From the NCBI GenBank assembly GCA_963779515.1, contig CAVZYN010000006.1:178680-242679 (forward strand): a stretch of 64,000 nt of DNA, written 5' to 3'. A model generated the notes under the pieces. It searched no databases. It was not told the origin of the DNA and saw only the letters and a program-made list of their open reading frames with translations. Position 1 is the stretch's first letter, and each line of letters begins with the position of its first letter. Both the position numbers and the translations under genes were made by a program. Source of the DNA: CAVZYN01 sp963779515. GTDB lineage: Bacteria > Pseudomonadota > Alphaproteobacteria > Rhizobiales > Hyphomicrobiaceae. Shown one piece after another: positions 8,506 to 15,865 of the stretch.

Positions 8506-8537
8506 GCGCGGGCGTTTTTGACATCCGCGCCATTTTT
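8505..8537 (+). terminator. Rho-independent terminator after mraZ
   Basis: GGCGCGG at 8505-8511 pairs with CCGCGCC at 8525-8531, followed by ATTTTT. It starts at the last base of the mraZ stop codon and shows that mraZ is transcribed alone. Confidence 0.75.
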
Positions 8538-8538
8538 G

Positions 8539-9339
8539 TCAGTAGTGGATTGATCCAGGTGCGCCGCCGCCCGCGGCGATCACGTCGCCGTTGATCGCCA
8601 CTGACCTTGGGGAGGCAACGAACGCCGCGACAGCCGCGATGTCGTCCGCTGCAATCAGTCTCTTGGTCAGGTTTTTCGATGCCATTTGTGCCTCCGCATC
8701 GGCGACCGAGATCCCGAGTTTTTCGGCGGTTTTGGCGGCGACGCCGGGTGTCTTCTCCGTGCGGGTCAGACCCGGATGGATGCAGACGGCAGAAACGCCG
8801 GTGCCCGCCAGCTCGTCCGCGATATTTTTTGTCAGAGCCGCAACAGAAACATTGCGCATCGAACCAATGATCGTACCCGTCGATCGCGCGGCAAGGCCTG
8901 AAACATTGATGATCCGGCCCCACTTGCGCTGCACCATCTCCGGCGCGACTTCCCGTGCGGTTCTGAGATAGCCCAGTACTTTCACATTCATGTCCGCCCA
9001 GAAGTGCTCGTTGGTGATCTCGCCAAGCGAGGGCGGCTTAGCTTGGCCGCCGGGTTGGGCCGCGCAATTGACGAGGATGTCGATTTTTCCGAGGGCTTTG
9101 CGCACTTCCGCCACCATGGCCTTGACCTTGGCATCGTCGCCTGTGTCCGTTGCGACCGCCACCACTTTGCGACCTGTGGCCGTCGCGATCTCTTTCGCCG
9201 CGGCCTGCGCCGCCGTCATATCGCGAGCGGCGATGGCGACATCGACACCTTCGTCGGCCAATGCGCGCGCAATAGCTTTGCCGATGCCGCGGCTTCCGCC
9301 CGTCACGAGCGCGGTTTTTCCAGCGAGTTTCAGATCCAT
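8539..9339 (-). CDS. SDR-family protein lacking the usual YxxxK catalytic pair
   Basis: This 266-residue Rossmann-fold protein has the SDR cofactor motif TGGSRGIG (13-20), an NxAA-type motif as LVNCAAQ (89-95), NVSG with Ser147, and the HPGLTRTE segment after the active site. Where classical SDRs have YxxxK, it reads RNVSV (Arg162 to Val166) before AALTK, so the catalytic Tyr and Lys are missing. It may bind NAD(P) without ordinary dehydrogenase chemistry or use another mechanism; substrate unknown. Start ATG at 9339 follows a GGGAGGAG ribosome site; the open frame extends further but with unlikely sequence. Confidence 0.85.
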   Translation of the reverse strand: MDLKLAGKTALVTGGSRGIGKAIARALADEGVDVAIAARDMTAAQAAAKEIATATGRKVVAVATDTGDDAKVKAMVAEVRKALGKIDILVNCAAQPGGQAKPPSLGEITNEHFWADMNVKVLGYLRTAREVAPEMVQRKWGRIINVSGLAARSTGTIIGSMRNVSVAALTKNIADELAGTGVSAVCIHPGLTRTEKTPGVAAKTAEKLGISVADAEAQMASKNLTKRLIAADDIAAVAAFVASPRSVAINGDVIAAGGGAPGSIHY

Positions 9340-9370
9340 GTGCTCCTCCCGTTTCTTGATCGGAGGTATT

Positions 9371-9754
9371 CTACTCGGCCGGCGCCTCGCGGACAGCATC
9401 CGTCACAGCATGGCTGACGGTGCACGGCTCGTTGGTTGGCTGCCAGGTCGTCACGTTGATGGCGAGTTCGCAGCGCGTGATGACGATACCGAGGTGGGTC
9501 GACATGCAAATGCGCTCGCCGACCTTGTAGGTGCGGCCCTTGAACACGCATTGGCAAGGGATTGGCGCGCCGGTCGAGCCGCTCAACGTCCGGCCGTCCG
9601 GCAAGTAAGGCGAGGCACCCGGCGGGATCGGTGCGGCGCGAAGGCTCGAGTCGGGATGGCGCAGCGTGGGCTCGCCAGCGAAAGCCGAGGCCGACGCCGT
9701 GGTGATCAGTGCGAGGAGCATGACGCCCCAAATGCGGCTTCGCAAGACTCCCAT
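9371..9754 (-). CDS. Hypothetical secreted cysteine-containing protein
   Basis: This 127-residue protein starts with an N-terminal signal peptide (MGVLRSRIWGVMLLALITTA, cleavage probably near AFAG). The mature part contains CQCVFKGRTYKVGERICM, a further Cys in TRCELAI and one in NEPCTVS, so disulfides in the periplasm are plausible. I do not recognise a named domain. It lies between the SDR and DMT-permease genes on the same strand. Confidence 0.65.
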   Translation of the reverse strand: MGVLRSRIWGVMLLALITTASASAFAGEPTLRHPDSSLRAAPIPPGASPYLPDGRTLSGSTGAPIPCQCVFKGRTYKVGERICMSTHLGIVITRCELAINVTTWQPTNEPCTVSHAVTDAVREAPAE

Positions 9755-9811
9755 GCGGCGAGGCTAGCATCGCCAAGGCGGCCCAGGAAGGGTCAAATGT
9801 CGCAATTGTAG

Positions 9812-10723
9812 TCAGACGCAGTCGACCGAGGTTTTGATTTCGGCTCGCTCGCTTTTGCGTCCGAGATGCGGGCCGAGCTGGACCAGCAACGTCGCGAGCA
9901 TGATCAGTCCGGCGCCTAACCACGATATCAGACCCAATCGCTCACCCAGCAACGCCGCTCCCGCCAAAGCGGCGAATAGGCTCTCCATCGATACGATGAC
10001 AGCAGCTTCGGCCGGCGGGGTATACTTTAAAGCTATCGAGAACACCGTGAACGTCAGGGCGCTCGACAAGAGGCCGACAAACAGAATTTGAGGTATTGCC
10101 GCGCGGATCATATCGATCGACACGGTCTCGAACAGGAGCGCGCCTGCAAGGCCTACTGAACCGATCAACCAGAACTGAAGGCAAGTGAATGTGATGGGCC
10201 GGCCATAGGACGCTGCTTCGCCCGTGACCACGACGTGCGCCGCCCAGAAGAACGCACAGATGGTGACAAGGACATCGCCGAAAGAGAATGCCGCCAGACC
10301 GCCACCGCTCAACAGCCACGTGCCGGCAAACGAGAGAGCGACGGCTGGCCAGACGATCCAGGCGAGCGGCTTTCGGCTGACGCAGCGGCCGACAATCGGT
10401 ACAAAAATGACGTAGAGTGCCGTGAGAAACCCTGTATTGCTGACGGTCGCCGTGACCAGCCCGAACTGCTGGAATGCCGCGCCGAGGAAGAACATCGATG
10501 CCGCCAGCGCCGTGATCGCGAGATATCGGCGCGGTATGGCCGTTTCGGCAGCGCGCGCTTCTCGCCATGCCAAGGGTGCGAGCGCCACCGCCGCAACGGT
10601 TGAGCGCGCAGCGATGAACAGCAAGGGTCCCAGATGATTCATGGCGGTTTTCTGAAACACGAATGCCAGTCCCCAAATGGCGGCAATGACGACCAGCAGC
10701 ATATCGGCATGAATTCGGCGCAT
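9812..10723 (-). CDS. DMT/EamA-family permease
   Basis: This 303-residue inner-membrane protein has about ten hydrophobic segments in two EamA repeats. The first opens ADMLLVVIAAIWGLAFVFQK and the second starts around FSFGDVLVTICAFFWAAHVV. The AIWG pattern and the PxExx-like PPAEAAVIVSMESLF block near the C-terminus are typical of drug/metabolite exporters. The start at ATG 10723 (MRRIHADML) is chosen because upstream codons give non-family, low-complexity sequence. Substrate unknown. Confidence 0.85.
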   Translation of the reverse strand: MRRIHADMLLVVIAAIWGLAFVFQKTAMNHLGPLLFIAARSTVAAVALAPLAWREARAAETAIPRRYLAITALAASMFFLGAAFQQFGLVTATVSNTGFLTALYVIFVPIVGRCVSRKPLAWIVWPAVALSFAGTWLLSGGGLAAFSFGDVLVTICAFFWAAHVVVTGEAASYGRPITFTCLQFWLIGSVGLAGALLFETVSIDMIRAAIPQILFVGLLSSALTFTVFSIALKYTPPAEAAVIVSMESLFAALAGAALLGERLGLISWLGAGLIMLATLLVQLGPHLGRKSERAEIKTSVDCV

Positions 10724-11040
10724 CTGAAGCGGATAGCGGGCGCCCACCCGATGTGCAAGTTTGGATGCACGGTTCAGGACAGTTCGGGCTGCGCCGCCAT
10801 GAGGTCGGACACAGTCCTCGAGAACCTGTGCATTTTGTGCGTGATCCGAATGTTCAGCTTTACGTGTTTGCCGCCCTGCGGTAATCGGCGGGGGTGGTGA
10901 CAGCAGCCAATTCGCTGACTTGAGATTCGCAGCGGGCATAGGGTCTCTGGTGGTGCTCGACCGGCGTTGTTCTCTTTCGAGATTGGGGGGGCGTCCCGTG
11001 TTTTTGAATTTGAAATTCCTGGCCAAGCAGATTGCGTGAC
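10724..11040. other. Divergent intergenic region between DMT permease and the polysaccharide gene
   Basis: About 317 bp separate two divergent genes. The right part contains a run of seven G followed by an AT-rich stretch (TTTTTGAATTTGAAATT near 11000), which could hold the promoter of the 11041 gene. No RNA gene, repeat or convincing coding sequence is seen here. Confidence 0.5.
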
Positions 11041-12309
11041 ATGATTGATTTATCCCGGGAGCCAATGAGAGGCCGGGCGCTTCTTGCCACGCGCATATGG
11101 GTGGTGCTGGGTATCATTATTCTCATTATTGCGCCGAGGGTTGCGCCAGTTTTTGTATACGCGTGTCTCATAGCTCCGCTCTTTTGGATTGTTGCGGAGC
11201 GGCGGGGCATGCCCGCCATAAGCGTTTCGCCGTGGGCCTCATTATTGTTTTTGAGCGCCCTCTTCTTGGCTCTGGCATCAATTTTATCAAGCGCGCCATC
11301 TGGCGCTTATTACTTCGTAGCGCTATTGGCTTTTCAGATATTCGCTATTTTTATTGTTTTTACGCTTTTGCGCGAACTGCCGCGTGATGTTCTGACGGAA
11401 ATGGCTGTTGGATTAGCACTAGGCTGGTCCATTGCGGTTCTCATTTTTACTTTGGAATTTTTGACTGGTGGCCTGATGCAGGTGTATTTCAAAGGGCTCC
11501 TGCCAGATTTTCTGTTGACCAAGCGGCCTGTGATCGATCAGCGTCTAAATGACTTTGAATTCAATCGTAGCGTTGCGATTATTGCACTGCTTGCTTGGGT
11601 GGCGCTTGCTGCAAGCCTTGTTCTGCCGTTGCGGAACAACATTCGGCTTGCTGTGTATGCCGTTGTGCCGATTGCTGCCTCGATCATAATAGAATCATCG
11701 CATAAAACGAGCAAGATCGCTCTGATTATTTCAGCCGCTGTTTTTGCATTGTCGCATATTGCCATCGGAACCGTTCGCCGCATTATCTTAGTTGCAATAT
11801 TGGGATCTGGATTATTTGTCATACCTATTATGACTGCCCTGGAGCGTATCGAAGCTTACGACAGCCCATATTTGGGCGCCTCGCTGCGACATCGGATCGT
11901 GATCTGGGGGTTTACGGCAGAGCAATATTGGAAGTCGCCCTGGATCGGTGCCGGAATTTTTGGCGGCCGGTCAACAAATGACAAGGTCATTCAGAATAAC
12001 GCCGGCGACATCAAGGGGAAGGATCGCTTCTTGAGATCAACGGATTGGCACTCTCACAATGTGTATTTGCAGGCCTGGTATGAGACCGGAGCTTTTGGAG
12101 GGCTGCTTCTGCTTGCTGTGATCATGATCGTATGGCGTAATGCTCAAGCGCTTGCGAAACCGATGCAACCCTATGTCAACGCGAGTTTTGGGGTGGTGTT
12201 GGCATTGACTTGGGCGACATTTGGCCTGTGGTCACTCGCGCATTTGTCCATGTACGTCATTGCAGCGATTTTTGCTTACGTGGCTTCGCTGGCCCTTACA
12301 GAGATGTAA
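11041..12309 (+). CDS. O-antigen ligase/polymerase-like membrane protein (Wzy/WaaL type)
   Basis: This 422-residue protein has ten or more hydrophobic segments and a long periplasmic loop at about 270-340. The loop ends in a TDWHSHNVYLQAWYETGAFG block that resembles the Wzy_C signature of O-antigen ligases and polymerases. Such proteins join or polymerise lipid-linked glycans on the periplasmic face. A GTG at 11032 is a possible earlier start. The gene is noticeably richer in A and T than its neighbours, which suggests transfer. It sits opposite a sugar transferase and a GT4 gene, consistent with surface polysaccharide synthesis. Confidence 0.8.
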   Translation: MIDLSREPMRGRALLATRIWVVLGIIILIIAPRVAPVFVYACLIAPLFWIVAERRGMPAISVSPWASLLFLSALFLALASILSSAPSGAYYFVALLAFQIFAIFIVFTLLRELPRDVLTEMAVGLALGWSIAVLIFTLEFLTGGLMQVYFKGLLPDFLLTKRPVIDQRLNDFEFNRSVAIIALLAWVALAASLVLPLRNNIRLAVYAVVPIAASIIIESSHKTSKIALIISAAVFALSHIAIGTVRRIILVAILGSGLFVIPIMTALERIEAYDSPYLGASLRHRIVIWGFTAEQYWKSPWIGAGIFGGRSTNDKVIQNNAGDIKGKDRFLRSTDWHSHNVYLQAWYETGAFGGLLLLAVIMIVWRNAQALAKPMQPYVNASFGVVLALTWATFGLWSLAHLSMYVIAAIFAYVASLALTEM

Positions 12310-12348
12310 CCGCAGGGCGCCGCGCCCGACTGAGTTGACCAAGCGGCG

Positions 12349-12906
12349 CTACTCCTTGACCCAATCCAGGCCGATGCCTCGGCCCCGCAGTGTCGCCACC
12401 AGGATGCGGAGATCTCCCGCCAAGGATTGGGCGCGCGCGTAGTTACCGTCAATGGCCGCGAGACGGACAGGCTCCGACATATCGACGCCCTGAACTTGGG
12501 CGAGGCCGGTGATGCCTGGCAATGCCTCGAATGCCCCTTCGCGCTGGCGGGCCTCGATCAGCTCGAATTGAACCGGCAAGCAGGGTCGTGGACCGACGAG
12601 GCTCATGTCGCCGCGTATCACATTGAAGAGTTGTGGCAATTCATCGATCTTGTAGCGTCGGGCCCACGCTCCGATTTTTGTGCAAGCCGAGGCGCCGATT
12701 TGGTGGGTTGCGTCCTGAGCGGTGCCAACGTGCATTGTGCGGATCTTGTAGAGCATGAACGGCTGTTGATGCCGGCCGACGCGGATCTGCCGGAAGATGC
12801 CCGGACCTGGCGTTTCGCGCCGCACCATAACGATGGCCACGGCGATGATCGGCCATAGAATAGCGATTCCGATAGATGCGGCTACGAGATCGAGGAGGCG
12901 TTTCAT
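12349..12906 (-). CDS. Bacterial sugar transferase (undecaprenyl-phosphate glycosyl-1-phosphate transferase, PglC/WcaJ type)
   Basis: This 185-residue protein is the short, single-membrane-segment form of the family. It opens MKRLLDLVAASIGIAILWPI, followed by an RVGRHQQPFMLYKIRTM block and the catalytic-region signature DELPQLFNVIRGDMSLVGPR with PCLP next. It should transfer a sugar-1-phosphate to undecaprenyl phosphate at the inner membrane, the first committed step of a surface polysaccharide. It lies 22 bp downstream of a GT4 gene on the same strand and probably works in the same pathway. Confidence 0.9.
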   Translation of the reverse strand: MKRLLDLVAASIGIAILWPIIAVAIVMVRRETPGPGIFRQIRVGRHQQPFMLYKIRTMHVGTAQDATHQIGASACTKIGAWARRYKIDELPQLFNVIRGDMSLVGPRPCLPVQFELIEARQREGAFEALPGITGLAQVQGVDMSEPVRLAAIDGNYARAQSLAGDLRILVATLRGRGIGLDWVKE

Positions 12907-12928
12907 TTATCGTGTTGTGCCATTCCAA

Positions 12929-14047
12929 TCAGGCTTCATTGAGCGGGATCAGTTGCTCATATACGGCGCCAATTTGAGAGCTGACAATTGATTCTGAAAA
13001 CGTGGCGCGCATTCTCGCCTCTCCCGCCGCGCCGAGCTTTTCACGCAAGCCCGCATCGCTGGCAAGCAGCACAATCGCGTTCGCCGCCGCTTCGATATCT
13101 CCCGGGGGCACGAGAAGCCCAGTTTTACTATGGCTTACGACATCACGGCATCCCGTAACATCGGTGGCGATGATCGGCCGCGCACAGGCCGCCGCCTCGA
13201 TCAAGCTCCGCGGGAGGCCTTCCCGCTTGGACAAGAGCAATGCCACATGGTGATTGCGCCATACGGATGGGATGTCATCGGATGGCCCATGCCAAATCGC
13301 TCCGGTCTGGCTGCAAAGTCGCCGCAGCGCTTCCGGTGAAAGTGCGCCTCGATTTGCCGGATCGGTCGAGCCAAACAAATTGAGTTCGATCTTCGCGCCT
13401 TTGTCACGCGCGCGTTTTGCTGCCGCAATGCAGTCCTCTATGCCTTTGGCCTCGGTCATGCGCGCGACGACGGCTACTCTGACCGGCGGCGAAGGCGGCT
13501 CGGGAGTACCTTTGAAGACCGCTGGGTCGACACCCGATCCGCCGACGATGGTCACGTCCGGTGCGTTGGGATCGAGGTCGAATTCTCCCGGGTCTTCACG
13601 ATTCTCAAACACGTATCGTGTGCCCAGTTTGCGCAGCCCGTGCCCAACGATCAGCCTCGTGAACCATCGTGCCAAGCGCGCCTTCGCGTCTCGTGCGATC
13701 CAAAGATGGCCAAGACCTACCGGCGCCAAGACCAGTTTGCGCACCCCCGCCAATCGCGACGCAATGCCGCCGATCACGACGAGGCGCAGAGAGATGCAGT
13801 GCACGATATCTGGGCGTTCACGACGCAGGATGACGAACAGTTTTTGCCAATGGCGGGCAACCGAGAACAGTCCCAAGTCGCCGCGTTCTGCTTCGAGAGC
13901 GATAACTCGCGCGCCCTCGGCTTCCAAAGTGTGCGCGTGATTGCGAATGCGAGTGACGACAACAACATCGAGATCCAAGTCCCGCGCGCGTCTCAGTTGC
14001 GGCAAGAAATGCGAGCAAACGAACCAGTCTTCAGTTGCGAGATACAC
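12929..14047 (-). CDS. GT4-family glycosyltransferase
   Basis: This GT-B fold glycosyltransferase has about 372 residues. The N-lobe begins YLATEDWFVCSHFLPQLRRA and contains DIVHCISLR. The C-lobe carries VRVAVVARMTEAKGIEDCI and the donor-binding SKREGLPRSLIEAAACARPI with the family E-x7-E pattern. GTG at 14047 is chosen because the open frame further upstream runs into the tRNA-Val gene and has no ATG in frame; the exact start is uncertain by about ten codons. It probably extends the glycan started by the adjacent sugar transferase. Confidence 0.82.
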   Translation of the reverse strand: MYLATEDWFVCSHFLPQLRRARDLDLDVVVVTRIRNHAHTLEAEGARVIALEAERGDLGLFSVARHWQKLFVILRRERPDIVHCISLRLVVIGGIASRLAGVRKLVLAPVGLGHLWIARDAKARLARWFTRLIVGHGLRKLGTRYVFENREDPGEFDLDPNAPDVTIVGGSGVDPAVFKGTPEPPSPPVRVAVVARMTEAKGIEDCIAAAKRARDKGAKIELNLFGSTDPANRGALSPEALRRLCSQTGAIWHGPSDDIPSVWRNHHVALLLSKREGLPRSLIEAAACARPIIATDVTGCRDVVSHSKTGLLVPPGDIEAAANAIVLLASDAGLREKLGAAGEARMRATFSESIVSSQIGAVYEQLIPLNEA

Positions 14048-14122
14048 GATCTTGCCCTTCTGGCGAGACGGGTTCTGCTTTGGTCCATGAGTGTCTAGGA
14101 TGTTCTTGAGTTCCAGAGTGCA

Positions 14123-14197
14123 TGGTGGGCGCGACAGGGATTGAACCTGTGACCCCACCCGTGTGAAGGGTGTGCTCTACCGCTGAGCTACGCGCCC
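14123..14197 (-). tRNA. tRNA-Val (anticodon CAC)
   Basis: The reverse strand folds as a 75-nt cloverleaf including an encoded CCA end. The acceptor stem is GGGCGCG/CGCGCCC, the D-arm reads GCTCAGCGGTAGAGC, the anticodon arm CACCC-TTCACAC-GGGTG gives anticodon CAC, and the T-arm contains GGTTCAATCC. It decodes GUG. It lies between trpE and the glycosyltransferase gene. I see no second copy of its 3' end in the window that would mark an integrated island. Confidence 0.95.
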
Positions 14198-14278
14198 GGA
14201 TGATGCCGTGGGGTCTACAAGTTATGAAGTTCACCCAAGGGCCTGTCAAGCTCAGCGGTTGGCCGTGGTCCAATGCGT

Positions 14279-15823
14279 TCAGCGGTTGCCGCGTTTTGCG
14301 CGGGCGGCGAATTTGATGGCTTCTTCGGCGGCTTTGAAGAGGGCGCGAGATTTAAACAGGCACTCGTTCTGTTCGGCGGCAGGGTCGCTGTCGGAGACGA
14401 CGCCAGCGCCCGCCTGCACATAAATTCGCCCGTCCTTCACCAGCGCGGTGCGGAGCACGATGCAGGTGTCCATCTGGCCATCGGCGGAGAAGTAACCGAC
14501 GCAGCCGCCATAGGGGCCGCGCTTTTCCTTTTCGAGTTCATCGATGATCTCCATGGCGCGGACTTTGGGTGCGCCCGAGAGGGTGCCCGCGGGAAAGCCC
14601 GCCATCAGCGCGTCGATGACGTCGTGTTCGGGGGCGAGTGCGCCGGTAACAGTCGAGGAGATGTGCATGACATGGCTGTAGCGTTCGATCGCAAAACTGT
14701 CTTGAACCTTGACGCTGCCAATCTTGGCAACGCGGCCGACGTCGTTGCGTCCGAGGTCGAGCAACATCAAGTGCTCGGCACGCTCCTTGGGATCGGCGAG
14801 CAAATCGCGTTCGAGCTGTTTGTCTTCTTCGAGCGTCGCGCCGCGCGGCCGCGTGCCCGCAAGCGGGCGGATCGTGACTTCGCCGTCGCGAACACGTACG
14901 AGAATCTCAGGCGATGAACCGACGAGGGCGTAGTCGCCGAAGTCGAGATGGAAGAGAAACGGCGAAGGATTGAGGCGGCGAAGTGCGCGGTAGAGCGCGA
15001 AAGGTGGCAATGTGAAGGGCGCGGAAAAGCGCTGCGCCAGCACAACCTGGAAGATGTCGCCGGCGGCGATGTACTCCTTCGATTTGCGGACCATCGCCAG
15101 GTAGTCGGCGGGGCTCGTGTTGGATGTCGTTAATGGCACGTCCGCCGTCGCGCTCGCCATGGCGGCGGCATGCGGTACCGGCGCGTCCAAAGCATCAAGC
15201 ACCGACTGAATGCGCTGTTGTGCTGCAATGTAGGCGTCGTCAGCCCGCCGCTGCTTGTGCGGGTAGACCGGCGTCACGACCATCATCTCGTCTTTGAGTG
15301 CGTCGAAGACCACCATCACCGTCGGACGCACGAGCACCCCGTCTGGAACGCACAGTACATCGGGCCGCACATTCGGGAGATGTTCGACAAGGCGGACGGT
15401 GTCATAGCCCAGATACCCGATGATCCCAGCTGCGTTCGGCGGCATGCCCTCCGGCAATGCGATGCGGCTCTCAGCCAACAAAGCGCGCAGGGACTGCAGC
15501 GTGGGCTTCTCGTCGCGGGTGAAGGTGTTCGGCGCGGATTGCGGGTCACGATTGATCTCAGCGCGGTCGCCCTGCGTGCGCCAGATGATGTCGGGCGCGA
15601 GGCCGATGAAGGAATAGCGCCCGCGCGTCGCGCCGCCTTCGACCGATTCGAGCAGGCATGCCGGGCCCGAGGCGCGAACGCCTCCGGTCGTCAGCTTGAG
15701 ATACACCGATACCGGCGTTTCGAGGTCCGCGATCAGCCGCGTCCAGACAACTTGCGGCTGACCTTGGTCGTAAGTTGTCGCGAAAGCGGCTTTGGCCGGT
15801 TCGATGACGATGTTGCTGTCCAT
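14279..15823 (-). CDS. trpE: Anthranilate synthase component I
   Basis: This 514-residue enzyme makes anthranilate from chorismate, using ammonia released by TrpG. The tryptophan feedback element LLES (57-60) is present. The chorismate-binding half has IAAGDIFQVVLAQRF, LVGSSPEILVRV, IRPLAGTRPRG, LLDLGRNDVGRV and FPAGTLSGAPKVRAMEII, all family hallmarks. It is 42 bp behind the PPIase gene on the same strand. In many Hyphomicrobiales trpG, trpD and trpC follow trpE; here a tRNA and polysaccharide genes follow instead, so the partner glutaminase must be elsewhere. Confidence 0.95.
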   Translation of the reverse strand: MDSNIVIEPAKAAFATTYDQGQPQVVWTRLIADLETPVSVYLKLTTGGVRASGPACLLESVEGGATRGRYSFIGLAPDIIWRTQGDRAEINRDPQSAPNTFTRDEKPTLQSLRALLAESRIALPEGMPPNAAGIIGYLGYDTVRLVEHLPNVRPDVLCVPDGVLVRPTVMVVFDALKDEMMVVTPVYPHKQRRADDAYIAAQQRIQSVLDALDAPVPHAAAMASATADVPLTTSNTSPADYLAMVRKSKEYIAAGDIFQVVLAQRFSAPFTLPPFALYRALRRLNPSPFLFHLDFGDYALVGSSPEILVRVRDGEVTIRPLAGTRPRGATLEEDKQLERDLLADPKERAEHLMLLDLGRNDVGRVAKIGSVKVQDSFAIERYSHVMHISSTVTGALAPEHDVIDALMAGFPAGTLSGAPKVRAMEIIDELEKEKRGPYGGCVGYFSADGQMDTCIVLRTALVKDGRIYVQAGAGVVSDSDPAAEQNECLFKSRALFKAAEEAIKFAARAKRGNR

Positions 15824-15865
15824 ACTGTCCTCGCTCGGCCCGCTTTGGACACGGGCCGCCGTGGT

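Noticed and set aside
14123..14197. tRNA-Val as an integration site for a genomic island
   Set aside because: I found no second copy of the tRNA 3' end and no integrase gene in the window, so only a weak context argument remains.
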